NCBI GenBank assembly: GCA_017591395.1
Contig: WEDG01001427.1
Span: forward strand, 1 to 64,000
DNA length: 64,000 bases
Source: Schistocephalus solidus
Taxonomy: Eukaryota > Platyhelminthes > Cestoda > Diphyllobothriidea > Diphyllobothriidae
Reading direction: 5' to 3'
The position numbers were made by a program, and so were the translations under genes. Shown here piece after piece: positions 44,726-58,900 of this stretch. Position 1 is the first letter of the stretch. Every line of letters begins with the position of its first letter. The notes under the pieces are model-generated. The model saw only the letters and a program-made list of their open reading frames with translations. It did no database searches and had not been told where the DNA came from.

Positions 44726-47700
44726 CTAATATAAAATGCTTATCCCGAAATTTGATTTATTATCAGAATCCAAATTTTCAATCGTCAGGTTTATTAACGC
44801 CAAGGATCTAAAAAAGTCTACGTTTATGACTCAGGTGCCTTCAGAAACAGTTAAAGGGTTTAGTTCGCACACTGCCTCTTTCGTTGCTCACATGATAGTT
44901 GTTTCAGAGTTGAAGGTGATCTTAAAATATGATTCCTTCCTTTAGCCAAGTTGTGCGAAACTATGGCCCCCCAGTCTTTGAATGCTCAAATTCCGAAACG
45001 AAACGCTGCCTTACCTTATCCTGTGCTGCCTTTTCACAAGTAAACGTTTTAAAATGGAGAGCAATTAGTAAGTTGGAAGACTGACACAAGCGAACAAAGG
45101 CTAGCTTTTCATCCTCGTCAACACTTTTTGTTTGTCTTCCTGAATGAAATTCACTGTAATCCCAGACTCAACGTGCCAATGCTGAAGCGATCGAAATTCC
45201 CAAGAGTAAACAGAATCGTGAAGTTCTCAAATTTTGATAACTGGCTGTATCAACTTTCATCTTAACCTGGACACTTGCTGCAGGGATCATCATATCTGTG
45301 ACTGCCTACCAGGGGTAGCGACAGCGAGTAAAACTCTCTTGTTGAGATGATTTTCGACCTGCTTGTGCTCCAGCCATCGTCTTGATGACCCCGTGACACC
45401 GATCGATTTGTTGCTTTTACCGATTGGTTACGGTTGCACATGTACCGAGCACACCCTCACAAATCATGTTGATGAAGAAAATCAACAGCTGGTTGTTGTT
45501 TTACATAACTGTATGATGCCGTAGTTTTTCAGGCCGATTGGATGCCCCAGTGCAGTGAAGTCGGATCTGCTGATTCCGTGCAGAGGATATTTTATTTGGA
45601 GATCTTCTTGTTGTCTACCTTCTTTGCTCATCCTAACTCAGAAACTTTGATCTTAAATTTGTGATGTAAAATTTCACTGAGCTGCTATTTCCATCTCAAT
45701 TTCAGCATGATAAATTGTAGCCATTCCCATGACACCGACGGTAACGCTGTGTCCACGTCTCCGGCCTGCATGTGCCCTGTCTGTTTGCCTTGCATGCCCC
45801 TTAAACGCCCTAATATGATACGGCCACTACTAACTTATTCAGTTTGTATTAAGACGAATTGAATGTCAGTAACTGGAGCATTTACGAGCACAGTTCACTT
45901 TTTACTGCAGATGTCATTATTTTTCATTTTCTTTTATTATGCCTTTCGTCATATTTTGTCGCTATTTCATAAGAAATTGTTAGTATCTACATTTCGAACC
46001 ACTTTCACCGATTGAATGTCACTCCAGAGCAAGAGTCAAGGAATATCAAAGACCTGGAGGTACTTCATCATTCTAAGGAAATGTAGATAATTAACGTGAC
46101 AGTCAATAGGATTGGTTGTTTCAAAACTTTCCGCTGCAGTAGCTTCATATATTTTATCGGGTTGGAAACGTGTGGAATTTTTGAGGCCGTGTATTTTGTC
46201 AGGAATATAGCAACAAAAATCACAAAAAACTAATTCATTCCCTAAGTTAAACGCATAAATGCAGCATATTTATTTACATATTAGGTATTAATCAAGCATG
46301 TGTATTCGTTCCACTCTAATGGAGTGTGTAGTAATGGTACACGCACCAGGTCTACTTTTTACGCTCAAGAGCTACGCCATTCTGTTAAATATATGCCCGT
46401 CTAAGGAATGCTTTAAAGAGACATCAGTATCGTTTTCCATCCTGTGTTGAGGTGACATTTGCTAAAATTTAAAATAAGCCTAAAGTACGAAGGTCGGTTG
46501 CTCGTCCCCCGAAAGCGGGCAACGAAACTTCAACTGTCAAATCTCCCCATTAAGATCCACCGCATATGTGCTCTTACTTTTTCTTTTATAAGATTCAATT
46601 ACACTGGCTTTCCGTATTTACTGTTCTCCAATTATTTGTCCTAATTTTATGATAAGGATTTTCTCACTCTAGTACGAGCACATTTTATGGGGGCAAATAA
46701 ATTTTCTAATTTTGTTCCTAACGATATCTTTTAACTCATTTCATTTTCCTTAATCAATAGTGTCAATCGGGCCAACCAGTGTGCATTCTCTCCAATTTTT
46801 TACCATGCATCGGCCACTCGACGGATATATCACACGTGACACGATGTTTGACATTTAATGTTAAAAATTCTTTTACTGCAGATAAAATTTATTTGCCAGA
46901 AAAATTCAAAAATTTAATATTGTTGATAAAAATAGAAGCGGTTACGTGTCAAGGGGTTGCGATTGAGGCTCCTCTTTATTTTGAGAAGAAAAGGGTATGG
47001 AAAGTGACTAGTGACACATCTTCCTTAATATAGTAGTTTTTGGGCCGTAATATACATTTCGCCAAGTTTCAAAGCAACACACGCAAAAATTTGGAGGTTT
47101 TTATGGCTTGAAGCTTAGCTCACTGTATTATAGAGCGAGAGAGAGAGAGAGAGGTAAGCCTCATTTTGAAATTGTCATGTAGAATTTTTAGCAAAACGTT
47201 CTTCATTCATCGTGGATAAAAAATAGTATGGCAAACAGATAACACTTGAAGATGGCAAACGGTATTTAATGGCGGAAAACTGTTACTGCCAAAAACGTTA
47301 AGGAATGGTCGGTGAAGGCATCGCAAAAGTTAGGCAAGATTTGACTTCAACCGCATGCAGATGACCACAATATTGTAATTCCAATGAACCAAGTGGGTAA
47401 AAGTTAGCATATAATGAGCAAAGTAGGCCAACCGATTTACGTATAAGAAAATTCTTATGTTGCTAGAAGCAGCAAAACATGTCGACTCAATTTCAAAGGC
47501 CCACTAATTTAAAGGACTCGAATAAACACGTAATCCAGGACATTTTATCCAGCTTCCTTTTCATTCGAGAATAATTGAACCTTTTAACTGAATGATTAAG
47601 TTTCTGTTATTCACGCACTATGGGTGGTCCGTCCTTGCGAGTAACTGCGCTCTAATTAAATTGATCCACGTTTCAGTCAATCCTGCGAAAACATGCAGAG

Positions 47701-50700
47701 AAGTTGTGGGTCATTTTTCGTCAAAAACGATAAAACGTCTTTTTATATTCGAAAATTGCTCGTAAATTAAACAAACAGAGCAATAGGCTATTATATAGCA
47801 GACTGCTCAACATTGTGCGCTCGCGTGTGTGTGCTGACGAGTGTGAGATCATTAAGAAAGGCTAAGTGGGTGCTGCTGCTAATGAGGTGGAAAGCGCAAT
47901 CACATGATGTGGATAAGCAGCGCTCGGTCATGTTTTGGTGTAAATTTCCTCTATGAATATAATGCAGCCTTTGACCTGCCTATTACCACACTGGATGCCA
48001 AAACACGGTTTTCTTCTCTTACTGCAGCCACGAGGCCGTATCTAGGGGGTTAGAGGGGTTCAGCTGGTCTTACGATTGTCGTATACTGCTTAATAACTTT
48101 GTTTACCGTGTTCCTGAAGGAGTACTCTTTTCTAGGTGAGATTAATTTCAGTGCAACATAATAGACCATGTCGAATTTATTCTGGATTATTAACTGGCGT
48201 TTTTGTCCGTGAACGTGAACGGAGGAATAAAATTTGTAGCGTTAACGTAATCGCTATAACCTTTACATAAAACATCTTATTGAATGAATGCTTTAAAAAG
48301 GTTTTGGGATATTTAATCCAAACAAAGCTCTCTGCTATCCGCACTCAGTTACCCACATTTTACGATGACGTAGCTCATGAACAGTGATGATGGAAATTGA
48401 GACGATCAATGGTCAACAACGAAAATGCTGCACATTTTATTTATTTGCCTAGGCTTTTCCGGAACATGGACTTTGGCACGTAAAATATGTTTATCAAAAA
48501 CTTAATCAGGTAAAATGTTTACAACTTCAAGCGGAAATCGATGATACCTTGTATTTAAACGATTTATTTTGCTAATAGTTATCTCTACGTTTGCGCTTCC
48601 GAGACTTATCGCACTTGCAAACTGTTTTTTTGCCATGTGAATCCAAAAAACAAGGTCATGAAAGTAAGTTATCATGAGAAACTTAGATGTTTTTTTTTTC
48701 GATTTCAAAAAATAAGATTAGCAAATGTGTGCTGTGCTGTCCTTGAATTCAGTTATAATGTCTACTGCCAATCTTTTTTATACGTCCTGACAATGGTCAG
48801 TTTTTTCGCTTTAGTCTTATGGGCTACTACGAATGTGCACCACCAAAAGATGTGATATGTTTGAGGCGTTTGATAAAGTTCTTTTTGTGTGAGCTCGTTT
48901 CCACGAATGCGTAATTTAGGAACGAAACGCATAGAAAATTAAAATTTTTTGCAATATCTTAGGATTCATATGGCAACGAAGCCTATGAGTAAACAAATCT
49001 ATCAAAAGAGCCTCAAAATAAAGATAAAGGTGAGTACTTCCATTTGTGTGGAAAACGTATCAATAATTTTCAGGGAAGTAAATAAACGGTCAAACATCCT
49101 AATTTTACCTTGAATTAAACATGGAAAAAGTTAAAGTGCGCAAACTTCCGACATTAAAATACCTAAGTAGAGCGCATTTTAAAGAGGTAATTTATTATAG
49201 TAGGATTTTTAACTCATCTTAGCCATATTTGTTGACAACATTTGTTGGAGAAATTCATTTATCTCCATAATGAAGTTTCATGTTTGGATGATTCTACAGA
49301 CGATCAGCTTCAAAAGGATGTCCAACGTAAAACAATTTTTAATGTCTCTTTTAAGCTTTCAAGTCGCCAGGAGTGATTAGCGATGTTTCGTAAATTTCAG
49401 CATTTTGCATCACGCAGGTCACGTATTGTATATATTTTGAAGAAATCTATGCTTCATACTCTAATTTTTTTTATTTGAAAGCAGTTAATGTACATACATG
49501 GGCAAAATGGTGAACTATTTAAGCAAATATGAATGAAAACAGTGTTTTGCCTTGTTGATTAGTTCTCTTGGTGTGTGATATCAAATAACGTAGGATTTTT
49601 CTTTATATCTAGAAACCAACGATTGTGCACAAATCCTGCCTGTTTTCCTTCAACCAACAAGACAAGAATGAACTTTCTTTAGTAAAAGGATTTCTGAGCC
49701 GCAAACCCACTTCAATAATCAAAATAAAAGGACCAAATGTACGCTAAACTACTCACGCAAATTTTGATCACGAAACTGCATGATTTAGGTCAGCTACTAT
49801 GTGTCGCATGCATTTTGCATGCGTACATAGGCACAGCTGGACAATGGACCTTACTTTATCCCGAAAATTCTAACACCTTCGGTCTTAGACCCGCTTTACT
49901 GCGGATGTTGTTCACCAAATAGACTATGTGCATGTCATTACTACCCAAAGCTTCTTAGGTTTAGATTGCCCTAATGTCATCAAATATTGTGTCGTAACAA
50001 GCCACGAGCGTTCATGCTTCGATACAAAAGTGATCAGTATGGATCTAACAATTGGATTTTTTCATCAAACCTAGAAACTTGCAAATAAATAGCCATGGAA
50101 GAAAACGTAAATGCTTTTGCAGAATGTCTAAGGCAATTTGCAGTAAGTTTCATTGTACAAATTTATGCAAACATTTAAAGGACAGTTAAAATTTGCAGCT
50201 CTGCTTTTCAAAGACTGTAAAGCTCACTTTGAAAAAATTTCTCAATGATTTGACTGTATAATATCTGGACTCACAAATGGGTTCATACGGATAGCTTGCT
50301 AATATGCTTGTTCTGCGCATTCTATTCACGTCATAGCTCCGTACCTTTTTAAATAAGTCAAGTATGAATTAGAAGCAAAATTAACAGCTTCATCAGCCGT
50401 CATGATCGCAATATGTCCAGTAAACCTACCTTTAACGCCATTTTAGAAGAAAATTAAAGTTTCCGCTTGGTAGAATCACACTCTTCTCTGCATAATACAG
50501 GTGGCGCTGGGCTAAACTCCAGGAAGGCTAAATATTCCCGTGTCCTAATCCCCACACTAACCCATAGCCTAGCCGGTATCTTACTACCTTATTTAAGTTC
50601 CGAGGAAATTAATATGTGAATCTGGAGCAAGTCCTTCTGAAAAAAACCTTGTTAGGCTCGGCCCGAAATTCGATATGCACATTTGAGCTGAAAGCCATCC

Positions 50701-50955
50701 GATATGGCTGTATAATCAGGTAATATTCACGAGATTTGTAGGATTGACTTCAGTTTCGCGTATTTATTTCCTAGGAAATCAAATAAAGTGGGATGGACCT
50801 TGGAGTTCATATGCCAAAGACACAAAGGATCGCTGGGTGACGCAAAGATCAGCCCAACTCCTCGCAGCTGCATCAGGCATCCGCAAAAGATTGGCGAAAC
50901 ACGTGTGCCTGAGCCTTTCTCCAGTACCGATTATGTCACTTTTGTACATAATTAA
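44726..50955. other. Non-coding stretch
   Basis: Mostly AT-rich. A somewhat GC-richer part (about 45080-45800) has no frame I can identify. A (GA)n run lies at about 47132-47153. No RNA gene was seen. Confidence 0.4.
47132..47153. repeat. (GA)n microsatellite
   Basis: About ten GA units with one interruption. Confidence 0.9.
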
Positions 50956-50959
50956 GTAT

Positions 50960-51065
50960 TCCTAGCCCTATTCGTAACCCTTAATTTGGCACAGCTTCCA
51001 CCTTAACCTCAATCCTGGCCTTATACCTAACCCTTACGATAACGCTAACTTTACTTTCCCGGGAA
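50960..51065 (+). repeat. Degenerate CTAACCC-rich tract
   Basis: TAGCCCTATTCGTAACCC, CCTTAACCTCAATCC and CCTAACCCTTACGATAACGC lead into CCCGGGAATTTAAAG. This resembles the tract at 11601-11725 in both the repeats and the downstream context. Confidence 0.45.
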
Positions 51066-51481
51066 TTTAAAGTAAAACCCCATTTATTATTGGTAGCTCC
51101 CATTCTTTATACTAACTGGGGGCGCATAAACTAGCCCTAACAAGGGTTTTTCCCTTGTAGCTTCTATCCTACATATGTCGGGCTAGCACTCCTCTCTCTC
51201 ACGTACATTGATGCTTGTCTGCATGGGCCGTGAAATCACGGCAGGCAATAGTTAAACGCCTCCAACATAGACACCACGAAGGCTGCGCAAGTCTCCTACT
51301 GCTACAAATTTATTCACATGCAATTCAACGATGTATGTGTGCACTCTGGGGGACACACTGTGAACGTCCTCGTTCGCCTTGGTCTATGTAACAGGAAGTC
51401 CTGTAAGTCTTCATACAACTGTCATTTCCGTCGATTGTGTGGGTTATTTGGGGAGGGGGACGGAGATACTGACAACAATGG

Positions 51482-51565
51482 CAAATTTGCAACTCCTCAG
51501 GCTCAAACCCGTGACCTGTTGGTTAGAGGTCCAACGCGCTAACCATTGAGCCATGGGCTATTTGA
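51482..51565 (-). repeat. tRNA-like SINE head (minus)
   Basis: The minus strand has the A box TGGCTCAATGGTTAG (near 51540-51555), an anticodon-like hairpin GTTGG/CCAAC with an eight-base loop, and the B box GGGTTTGAGCC. The first bases match the heads of the array at 14575 (CCCATGGCTCAATGG), so the two may share a tRNA ancestor. The loop size and weak T stem rule out a functional tRNA. Confidence 0.5.
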
Positions 51566-51789
51566 CCTTTTAGTTATCAGCAGCCCTGATAACATTTTCC
51601 TAGCTAAAGGATAGCACACATGCCGAAGAAAAACCTTTTGGTTTCAGATGCCCATCTCGATTTTGCATTAACACACGCATGCACCGACTGCACAAGTCAA
51701 TACAATGATCTGCTTCACGTCTAGGCCGATACGGCTCAATAACTCCATCGAGAGCTGATGACTCAAACCGAGTACGGAATCGTGAAGAA

Positions 51790-51839
51790 GGAGACGCGAT
51801 CACTGGAACACGAGCTCTTGTTCCAGTGATCATATCTCC
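51790..51839. repeat. Near-perfect 50-nt palindrome
   Basis: GATCACTGGAACACGAGCTC (51798-51817) is mirrored by the sequence up to 51831 with a single mismatched pair. The arms extend with a few mismatches to GGAGA/TCTCC on both sides. The half-site resembles the end of family-2 PLE termini (AAGCTCTTGTCC...GTGATC, minus strand at 13515-13535), so it may be two element ends joined head to head. Confidence 0.7.
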
Positions 51840-52014
51840 TTCTTCCTGACTTCTTCCTTAAACTCGTATCTTCGTTTCTATTAGAGAACGAACACCACCC
51901 GACTGGACATGGCTCATGCATAAATGCAAAAAAGCCCCCGCTATGTTACCAAGGTGTCTTTCCAACGGTGGAGGAACACTCACCGATTACATTACGAAAA
52001 TTCTCGTCACATTG

Positions 52015-52255
52015 TTGTTTAGGGCTCATAGGTAAGATGATTAGACTACTAACCTGCAGGTCGCGGTTTCGAGCATCAAAGTTTTCGAAACCTGATGCTG
52101 GGTATGACTGGGCGATGGCTGCTAATAATCGAGATAAGGATATTCCTGCCTTCTATGGCTTTGTTTGTAATGTCATTTTGTCTCTACTACATACCGCTGT
52201 ACGACTGTTGAAAGGGCCTAAGAGTGAGCCTCAAGACGAGTATGTCCCATAACGC
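52015..52255 (+). repeat. Dispersed relative of the hammerhead array unit
   Basis: A tRNA-like head (GGGCTCATAGGTAAGATG, B-box-like GGTTTCGAGC) is followed by GGGTATGACTGGGCGATGGCTGC, TAATAATCGAGATAAGGATATTCC and AGTGAGCCTCAAG. This is the same order as an array unit. The ribozyme core has decayed (GCGATGG, GATAA). It shows that the family also exists as single copies. Confidence 0.55.
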
Positions 52256-52259
52256 ACTC

Positions 52260-55200
52260 GGCAAATGACACTTTACCAATAGCCAGTTTGGCCCAGCCGA
52301 ATAAGTTTTTCATGGTCATGGAACGGATTTGCTTCCTCCCGTCAAGCAGAATAGACTCCTACGACGCTCTTATACCAGAAAAAGCCACTCTATTATCGGA
52401 AGACCCTGAATTGGAACTTTTACTCTAGAAGTTGCATTGTACACCCACCTTCTTTAATAAAATTTTTTCAGAGAGGACGAGCTCACTGAGAACCGGATTT
52501 TCCACTTTGTAGCGGGTTATTTCCCAGGCCGTCTGAGCTGTCCTCCTTTCTGGTCGAATCATTATTAGGTCGGATAAAAGCAAACGAACGTTTACGGCTG
52601 CCAAGGTCGTTCTGGCAGATTGTTCGATGACACGGGATGTGGACGGCGTTATTGTTGTTGTTGTTTTTGTTATTGTTTTTCCACCACCCGTATTAAAACG
52701 ACTAGCTACGGTCCACTTAATGATTGAGTTTTACCGGCATTTTTAGAACTGGCTTTCTTAACTGTCCACCATGAATGGGTGGGTAGCGCCTCTTTATATA
52801 AGGCTGCTGGATCATCCCAGATGGCTGCTTAACTTCATTGGGGTTTTGACTTTTGTCCCAGTGAGAAGATGGTTGGAATTATTCCGATCTGCCTACGGGT
52901 CTGTTTGTTGCTCATTTCACAGCAACTTAGTTTGAAATGGGAATGAGGATGATCAATTCTGGAAACAGCAGGTGCACAAACACAGACAAATCAGACAACT
53001 TCAACTTGTCAGCGATACGTACGCGGGTATGTTTACCAGTTAAACCTCGGACTTATAAAGCAATATCCCTGCAACGTGAACTAATGCACTCCAGTCAATA
53101 TACAAACAGGGTTCCTAAGTTTTACGCGAAGTCAAGACACATTCTTCACCTTATATTACCACATTTGCTTCTGCAGTATATTAACTAAGGCTTACTGAAT
53201 GAAATGTTGTGTGCATATTTTGCATAACCATTCTCCAAGCATGTACATTTTTGTAGGACCAAGTCTTATATGTAAAAGAAACCGTGAGAGCATCGTATTA
53301 TCCGAATCCGATAGTGTATCTTTCGACTGCAGAAAAAATATAACCTTTTGAGAGCAAATTGAGTTGAAGTGCCTTCTTAAAATGGCTTACATTTTTATGT
53401 CTTTTCTGAAGAAGGTAATCAATGACTTATGCATGCAGTACTTTAAAAAATATTGAAAATGAACTTATTTAAGAAGCTGCTGGAAGCAACCTTTTGCAGA
53501 ACTACCATTATTTCAGAGCCAAATGGTTTCCAGGTCACGTTTTTCCGACTGTTTACAATCCCTGATAAGCAGCACTTACCCATTCTTTTCGCAGAAAGTT
53601 CAGTAAGGCCTTTTAACTGTTCTCTGGCAGTCTCCATTTTCGAAATTTATATTTACTTCAGAAAGGTTCATTTCAACAGTTAGGATAAAACTATTTTATT
53701 TTGTAATATTCCGTAGAACTGAGTCTGGAAGTTTGTGTAACGCCGAGGAGACCTTCAAAAGGTGGATGAACCCTCTTATGGGCGCAAGCAATGAATGAGA
53801 TATATTTCAATTATAATTTTTAAATCTGGGAAAAAAGTAATAATTCATTAATATTTTAAAATTTCAAACAAAAAACTAAACGCAAAATCTTGTTCAGCTC
53901 TCTTTTATCTAGCTTACAGCTGGCGGGCTCTTGAGAAGAGGATTGATAAACGCTTTATTTTAGTTAGCATATTTTATTTCAGAAGTTCCAGAACGATAGC
54001 TGATTGGATATTTTGAAATTTTTTTATATAGTGAAAATTACGCTAATCTGCAGTCTGTCTTTATCCTTGTGCACTGTATAGATGTGCATTACCATCTTTT
54101 CGGGAAAAATAGAAAGTCAATAAAAGCTTAATGCTTATTATCTACAAAGAATCCTATTGACTGTATCATCCATTCATGTCAAAATGACTAGGTTTTTATA
54201 TGTTTGCGTGTTTGCAGATAAGATAATTTTTGTAAATTTCTAGACTGGCGTATTCTCTCATTCTTCTGCATCGCAAATACATGTGTAGATTATAATTTTT
54301 TTGAAAAAAGAGGGCACATAGGATATTGTCATTTCAAGATGTCGAAGCGTTTTAGCGTCGTCGACAATTTAATAATTGCTAAAACAGTACGCGTTTTAAA
54401 AGTTGTAAATTGAAGTTTATCTGGCGACTTCCTCATTTCAAATGTGTTAAGCAAATTTGAAAAAATCGTAGAAGTCCTCACTTTAATTTATTCCCGCAGA
54501 TGTAAGATTTCCGTAGCAAGTCAATTTTCAGTGCTCTTGTAAAAGCAGATTCAAGAGATTTTTTAGTGGAATCCTTTTCTAAATTGTCTGGTTATTAACG
54601 TCAGCTCATTTATATTCTAATTCATTGCAAATACTCTTTTCGATTGCCATAAATTAAACTTGCATCAGTGTAACTGCTAATATAGTTCTGTTTAATTCGT
54701 TTGATTTGCTCGTTCACTTGGCAACACATGCCGTTATTATGCAATTCCTTGCAAAGTGAGCAACCGTGAAAACCCTTTAAAGCCCTTCGCAGCAGTCAAT
54801 GCTATGTTCTTATGTAAGGTATGGTCGGCAGAATTTTTTTAGATTAATGTATTTGAAATTTATACACAATTTTCTAAGAGATGTAATTAACCTATCGTGA
54901 AAAGTGCTCATAAATGCGACATATAAAGAATCCTTCCCTGATCTTAGAACACCGATTAAAATCCGTAGGTCACGCCCCAAGAAGGTGAAATATTGAATAA
55001 AATGCAACTATCTTATCCTTTTCATCACATCTACTGAGGTAACTACCTAATAATGTTGCCGTCCATTCGAAGTTCGAAGGTTGATAGTGGTTTATTTTGT
55101 CTAAAGATTTATCAGCAGATCACATCTTTTGGCACAGTTAAGTGTATACCACGCTTATTAAAAGGATTTTAGCCTCTGTATGCTCAATATCGTAAAACGT

Positions 55201-55799
55201 TTTCAACTTGTGCACATGACATTTCGGAACGTTTATCTCCCTCCTACCTATCATTTTCACATTAACGACTCTTAAGTCTCCTAGAGGGCCCCGTCAAACA
55301 CCTTTTTGTCGAAAAAATTACATTGGTCAAAATCTTATCTCAGAAGAATGATCAAATTAAGGCTCATAACATAAAAGAATCCAGTAAGAAATGCGAAGGA
55401 TTCATGCAGAATGTTTTTTTTGTTTTCTTAAATATTCCACAGTACGTTAAATCTACGGTATCCAATTCAAAAACCGTACAGTTTTTCTTTCGAAGCAGGT
55501 TTAAAACAAAGATCATTTAAACAGGTGCACTGAGTTCTTTTAGCTATTGCAAACATTTTCGAGAATTTTTTATGCAAAAGGTTTTTCATATCTCTATGGA
55601 AATCACGAATTGTTTATAAGTGCACGAATATTTTTCGAGGCAATTATTGACATTTTGTATTTTGAATCGGAAATAAAAGCATTGTTTTTTCTTTTTGGGG
55701 AGACAAACGGGCTTCAAAGAACGTTTTTGCATTTTTAATGAAAAAAGGTAACTGTACGCAATATCGGTCAATTAATAGCCAGATGGATTTCCTTTAGCT
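52260..55799. other. Non-coding stretch
   Basis: AT-rich; nothing recognised. A short GTT-rich run lies near 52650. Confidence 0.4.
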
Positions 55800-55960
55800 C
55801 TCACTAAGTAACAAGGGTTTTAATCATTAGATACCCCAACATATATCCAGAAGAGTGCGAGTTCGAGACTAAGGGGGCTTATTTGGGTTGATTATAGTTG
55901 GCTGCTGGTGCTTCTAACGTTTAACCGAAAACTGTGGCTGCGCTACGTATATGGCACGTA
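55800..55960 (+). repeat. Possible decayed SINE copy
   Basis: GTGCGAGTTCGAGACTAAG has a B-box pattern and is followed by GGTTGATTATAGTTGGCTGCTGG, distantly like the start of the array unit body. Weak. Confidence 0.25.
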
Positions 55961-58900
55961 TTTTATCGTCAAACAATCATTTAAATCTGCTCCTCATGAT
56001 CCTTAACTCTCCACTTTCATGTGTAAGGTTGCTTTAAAATTCCAACTTCGGATGTCCTTCCACATTGAAAAATGATGGATAACTTCACATACCAAGTTGT
56101 CGCAAAGAGCCCTATTCGGATTGCTTAAGGTGATGGAGTTCACGCACTTTCTTGATTAAAAGGGAAAGAATCTACTTTGGCCACGCTGCAAATTCATAAT
56201 ATATATCTTCAACATAAGAAACATTTTCGTAGCACTCTGGAGCTTGCTTGAGTTTGTCAACCTTGGCAGCTTTACGTAAAGCGCGTTGTCTTACTTCACA
56301 TAATGCTACGTACAAATCAAACGTACAATCAAACTTGAGAACATTTAAGACTGAAAAATAAATCAGACAGGCATACGCTGTGGTAAATTTAAGGACAAAA
56401 TCAATTTTAAAGTAAAATTTGAGTTCAGGAAATTTTAGAATTACGTCACTTCTTATTTTTTAAATAAAATATTGAGCACGTGTGCTTCTCTATATAATAA
56501 GGTGGAAAATAATTTTAACTTTGCAGACAGTTTAGGTTTAGTTAGAGGCATTTTATTTAGCATTTTCCATTTAATTATGTCGAATCTATGAACAGTCCGT
56601 ATGCAGCTGCGATATTAAGGCTTCATAGCTATGGCCTCTCATTATATGCTGCGAATGCAAGCCTAGGTAGCCACAGAAAAGTGTATTTATACTTTTCATA
56701 AATTAAATTAGCCCTATTTTCTGATCCAATAACTGCCTGCTCACCCTAAATTTGCCTCTGTTTACAACGCAGATTGCATAATTATAGCTTATCGGACAAA
56801 GCGCTAAATTTTGGTTTGACTTTTATTAATTATCTCTCATCTTGAACTGGAATTCAGGCGCTTTGAACTACTAATATTTGCGATTTATCATTGCAACTTA
56901 CTGCTCAAAAATACCACCATAAAACGATTTTCGAATGTTGAAAGGCTCATCGAAAAAAATATTATTTTACCCCAGGTTACGTTTTTAGGGATTTTGACAT
57001 GCTTTAACTTGCAATATTGAAAAGGAAAAACATAGTGCTTGATTTGGTCACAATTTTTGAGACATTCCTTTCCCCATTTAATAAACAGGTCGCCATCGTA
57101 GCGGGCGTTTTGGACCAATTTTCCCGTAATTGGCAACAGTGGACATTATTGAAGTATATTTTTTCACACAAATAAGAGACATGCAAAAATTGGGTAAAAT
57201 ACTCTGACCTGTATTCCATATATCTTTATACTTTCACGGATGCGTTCAGCACTTTATATGTTTTTCATAAGCGTAAATTGTGCGGTCAGATTTTTCATTG
57301 GTAACTGCAAACCGTATGACCTTTGGCTCAACAAAAATTGTTTTAAGCAAGAAGGTTACATCCTGTATTCTAACAAATGGCCACGTGTTTTCAAGTTACT
57401 GTTTGTATTGCGGATTGCTATGGCTAGAGATCAAATATTGTTCCTCCTTTGTTGACTTTTGCCAGACCACCGGGGCTTTTGGTAGTTCTTTCAAAATGCC
57501 TGCTTTTTTAGCGACTGTAAAATGCTCTTTAGTAAACGAAGCCCACTTTTAGCACAGCTAGCATTTCTTTCATTTAAGATTCTAACTATTCTCAACTTTA
57601 GCCACATTATTTAGAAGCATTTACTCCTAAACAAGGAGGCCGTGTTTGCATTCAAATGACTTACTGTCACTTTGATTTTGTTTTCTTTGTAGAGGGCGAC
57701 AATATTTCAATTTAATACACTTTTATTTAATTTAAATCCTGTTTTCTTCTCTAACGGTCGGCTGTGCGATAAGGAATGTTCACAAAAATAATTACTCTAG
57801 AATATATCCATACAATGTGCATTTGCCTACACCGTTAGGCTTTCATCGTATCTAATGCCAACAGAATTCGTATCCTATCTAGCTGGTTGCTGTTGTCATC
57901 GTAATACCAAGAAGAATGCAGACGTCTGGTAAACATTTTTCACCCCATATAGGCACGCAGAACTGGAGTTTTTGGTCTTAAATTTGAGCCATTAATAGTG
58001 TAGTCATAGAGAGGCATTAACAACATCGCATTTATAGGGGAAACTCCAAGCCTTCTGAAATATCATAGTCAAGAGCAGTGAAACCAGGTTTGAAGGATAC
58101 CCAAGTCTATTCAAACCTTCGGCCAAGCTTACTTATCAGTTTGTGGAATGTGGTAGAAGGGACTTATTTTAGAAAATATGACTTCTTTCTGTAGTTTCTA
58201 ATCTAAACCTGATGGAGTAAACGCTTGTAATGTACTAATATGAGGGAATATTGTTGTCTCACACGTAATTTTGAAGATCGCTTTCGTATAAGCGGAAAGC
58301 ACCCAATAAGTTATCATGAGGTAGCCTTCAGGCTAGATTGCAAAAATGTATAGCCTAAAACTTCGCAAGTAAGTAAGTCAGTCAGTCAATGAATGGCATA
58401 GTGAAATTTTAACCCAAATTCAGCAATGCATTTTCGATTAGTATGCCGTTCTTAAGTTGCGTTGTAATAAATTATCTTGCAGTATAATCTGAAGATAATA
58501 CAGACAATCAAGGCTGACAGATTTTTAATGTACGTCCTTTCAGTCAACTGCATAAACCACAATCGGCATAAATTCACAAAGTAATTATTATGCATTTTTC
58601 TAATGATTTTCGATCCCGTCATACATTAAAACATATTGTATAGAAAACGTGAACAAAAATAGCCTTTCTTATACTTTTTTGGTAGAAAATGACCTCTTCT
58701 TCAAATTTAATACACAAAAGAAAGTTAAAATTAGCCTTTTTAAAAGCTTCTACTTATGGGAGTTTTAAGACTTTACAATGTCCATTTAAATAGCATAGTA
58801 TCGATGAGATTATCGAGACTCTTCATTAAGTACACAGCATACTCCGCATAAATGGCAGATTTTTGAATGCTTTAAAGTATCGTCTTTACGTACGACAATA

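Noticed and set aside
45080..45800. Possible degraded retroelement on the minus strand
   Set aside because: Short stretches look coding-like by eye, but no RT, protease or integrase motif could be identified.
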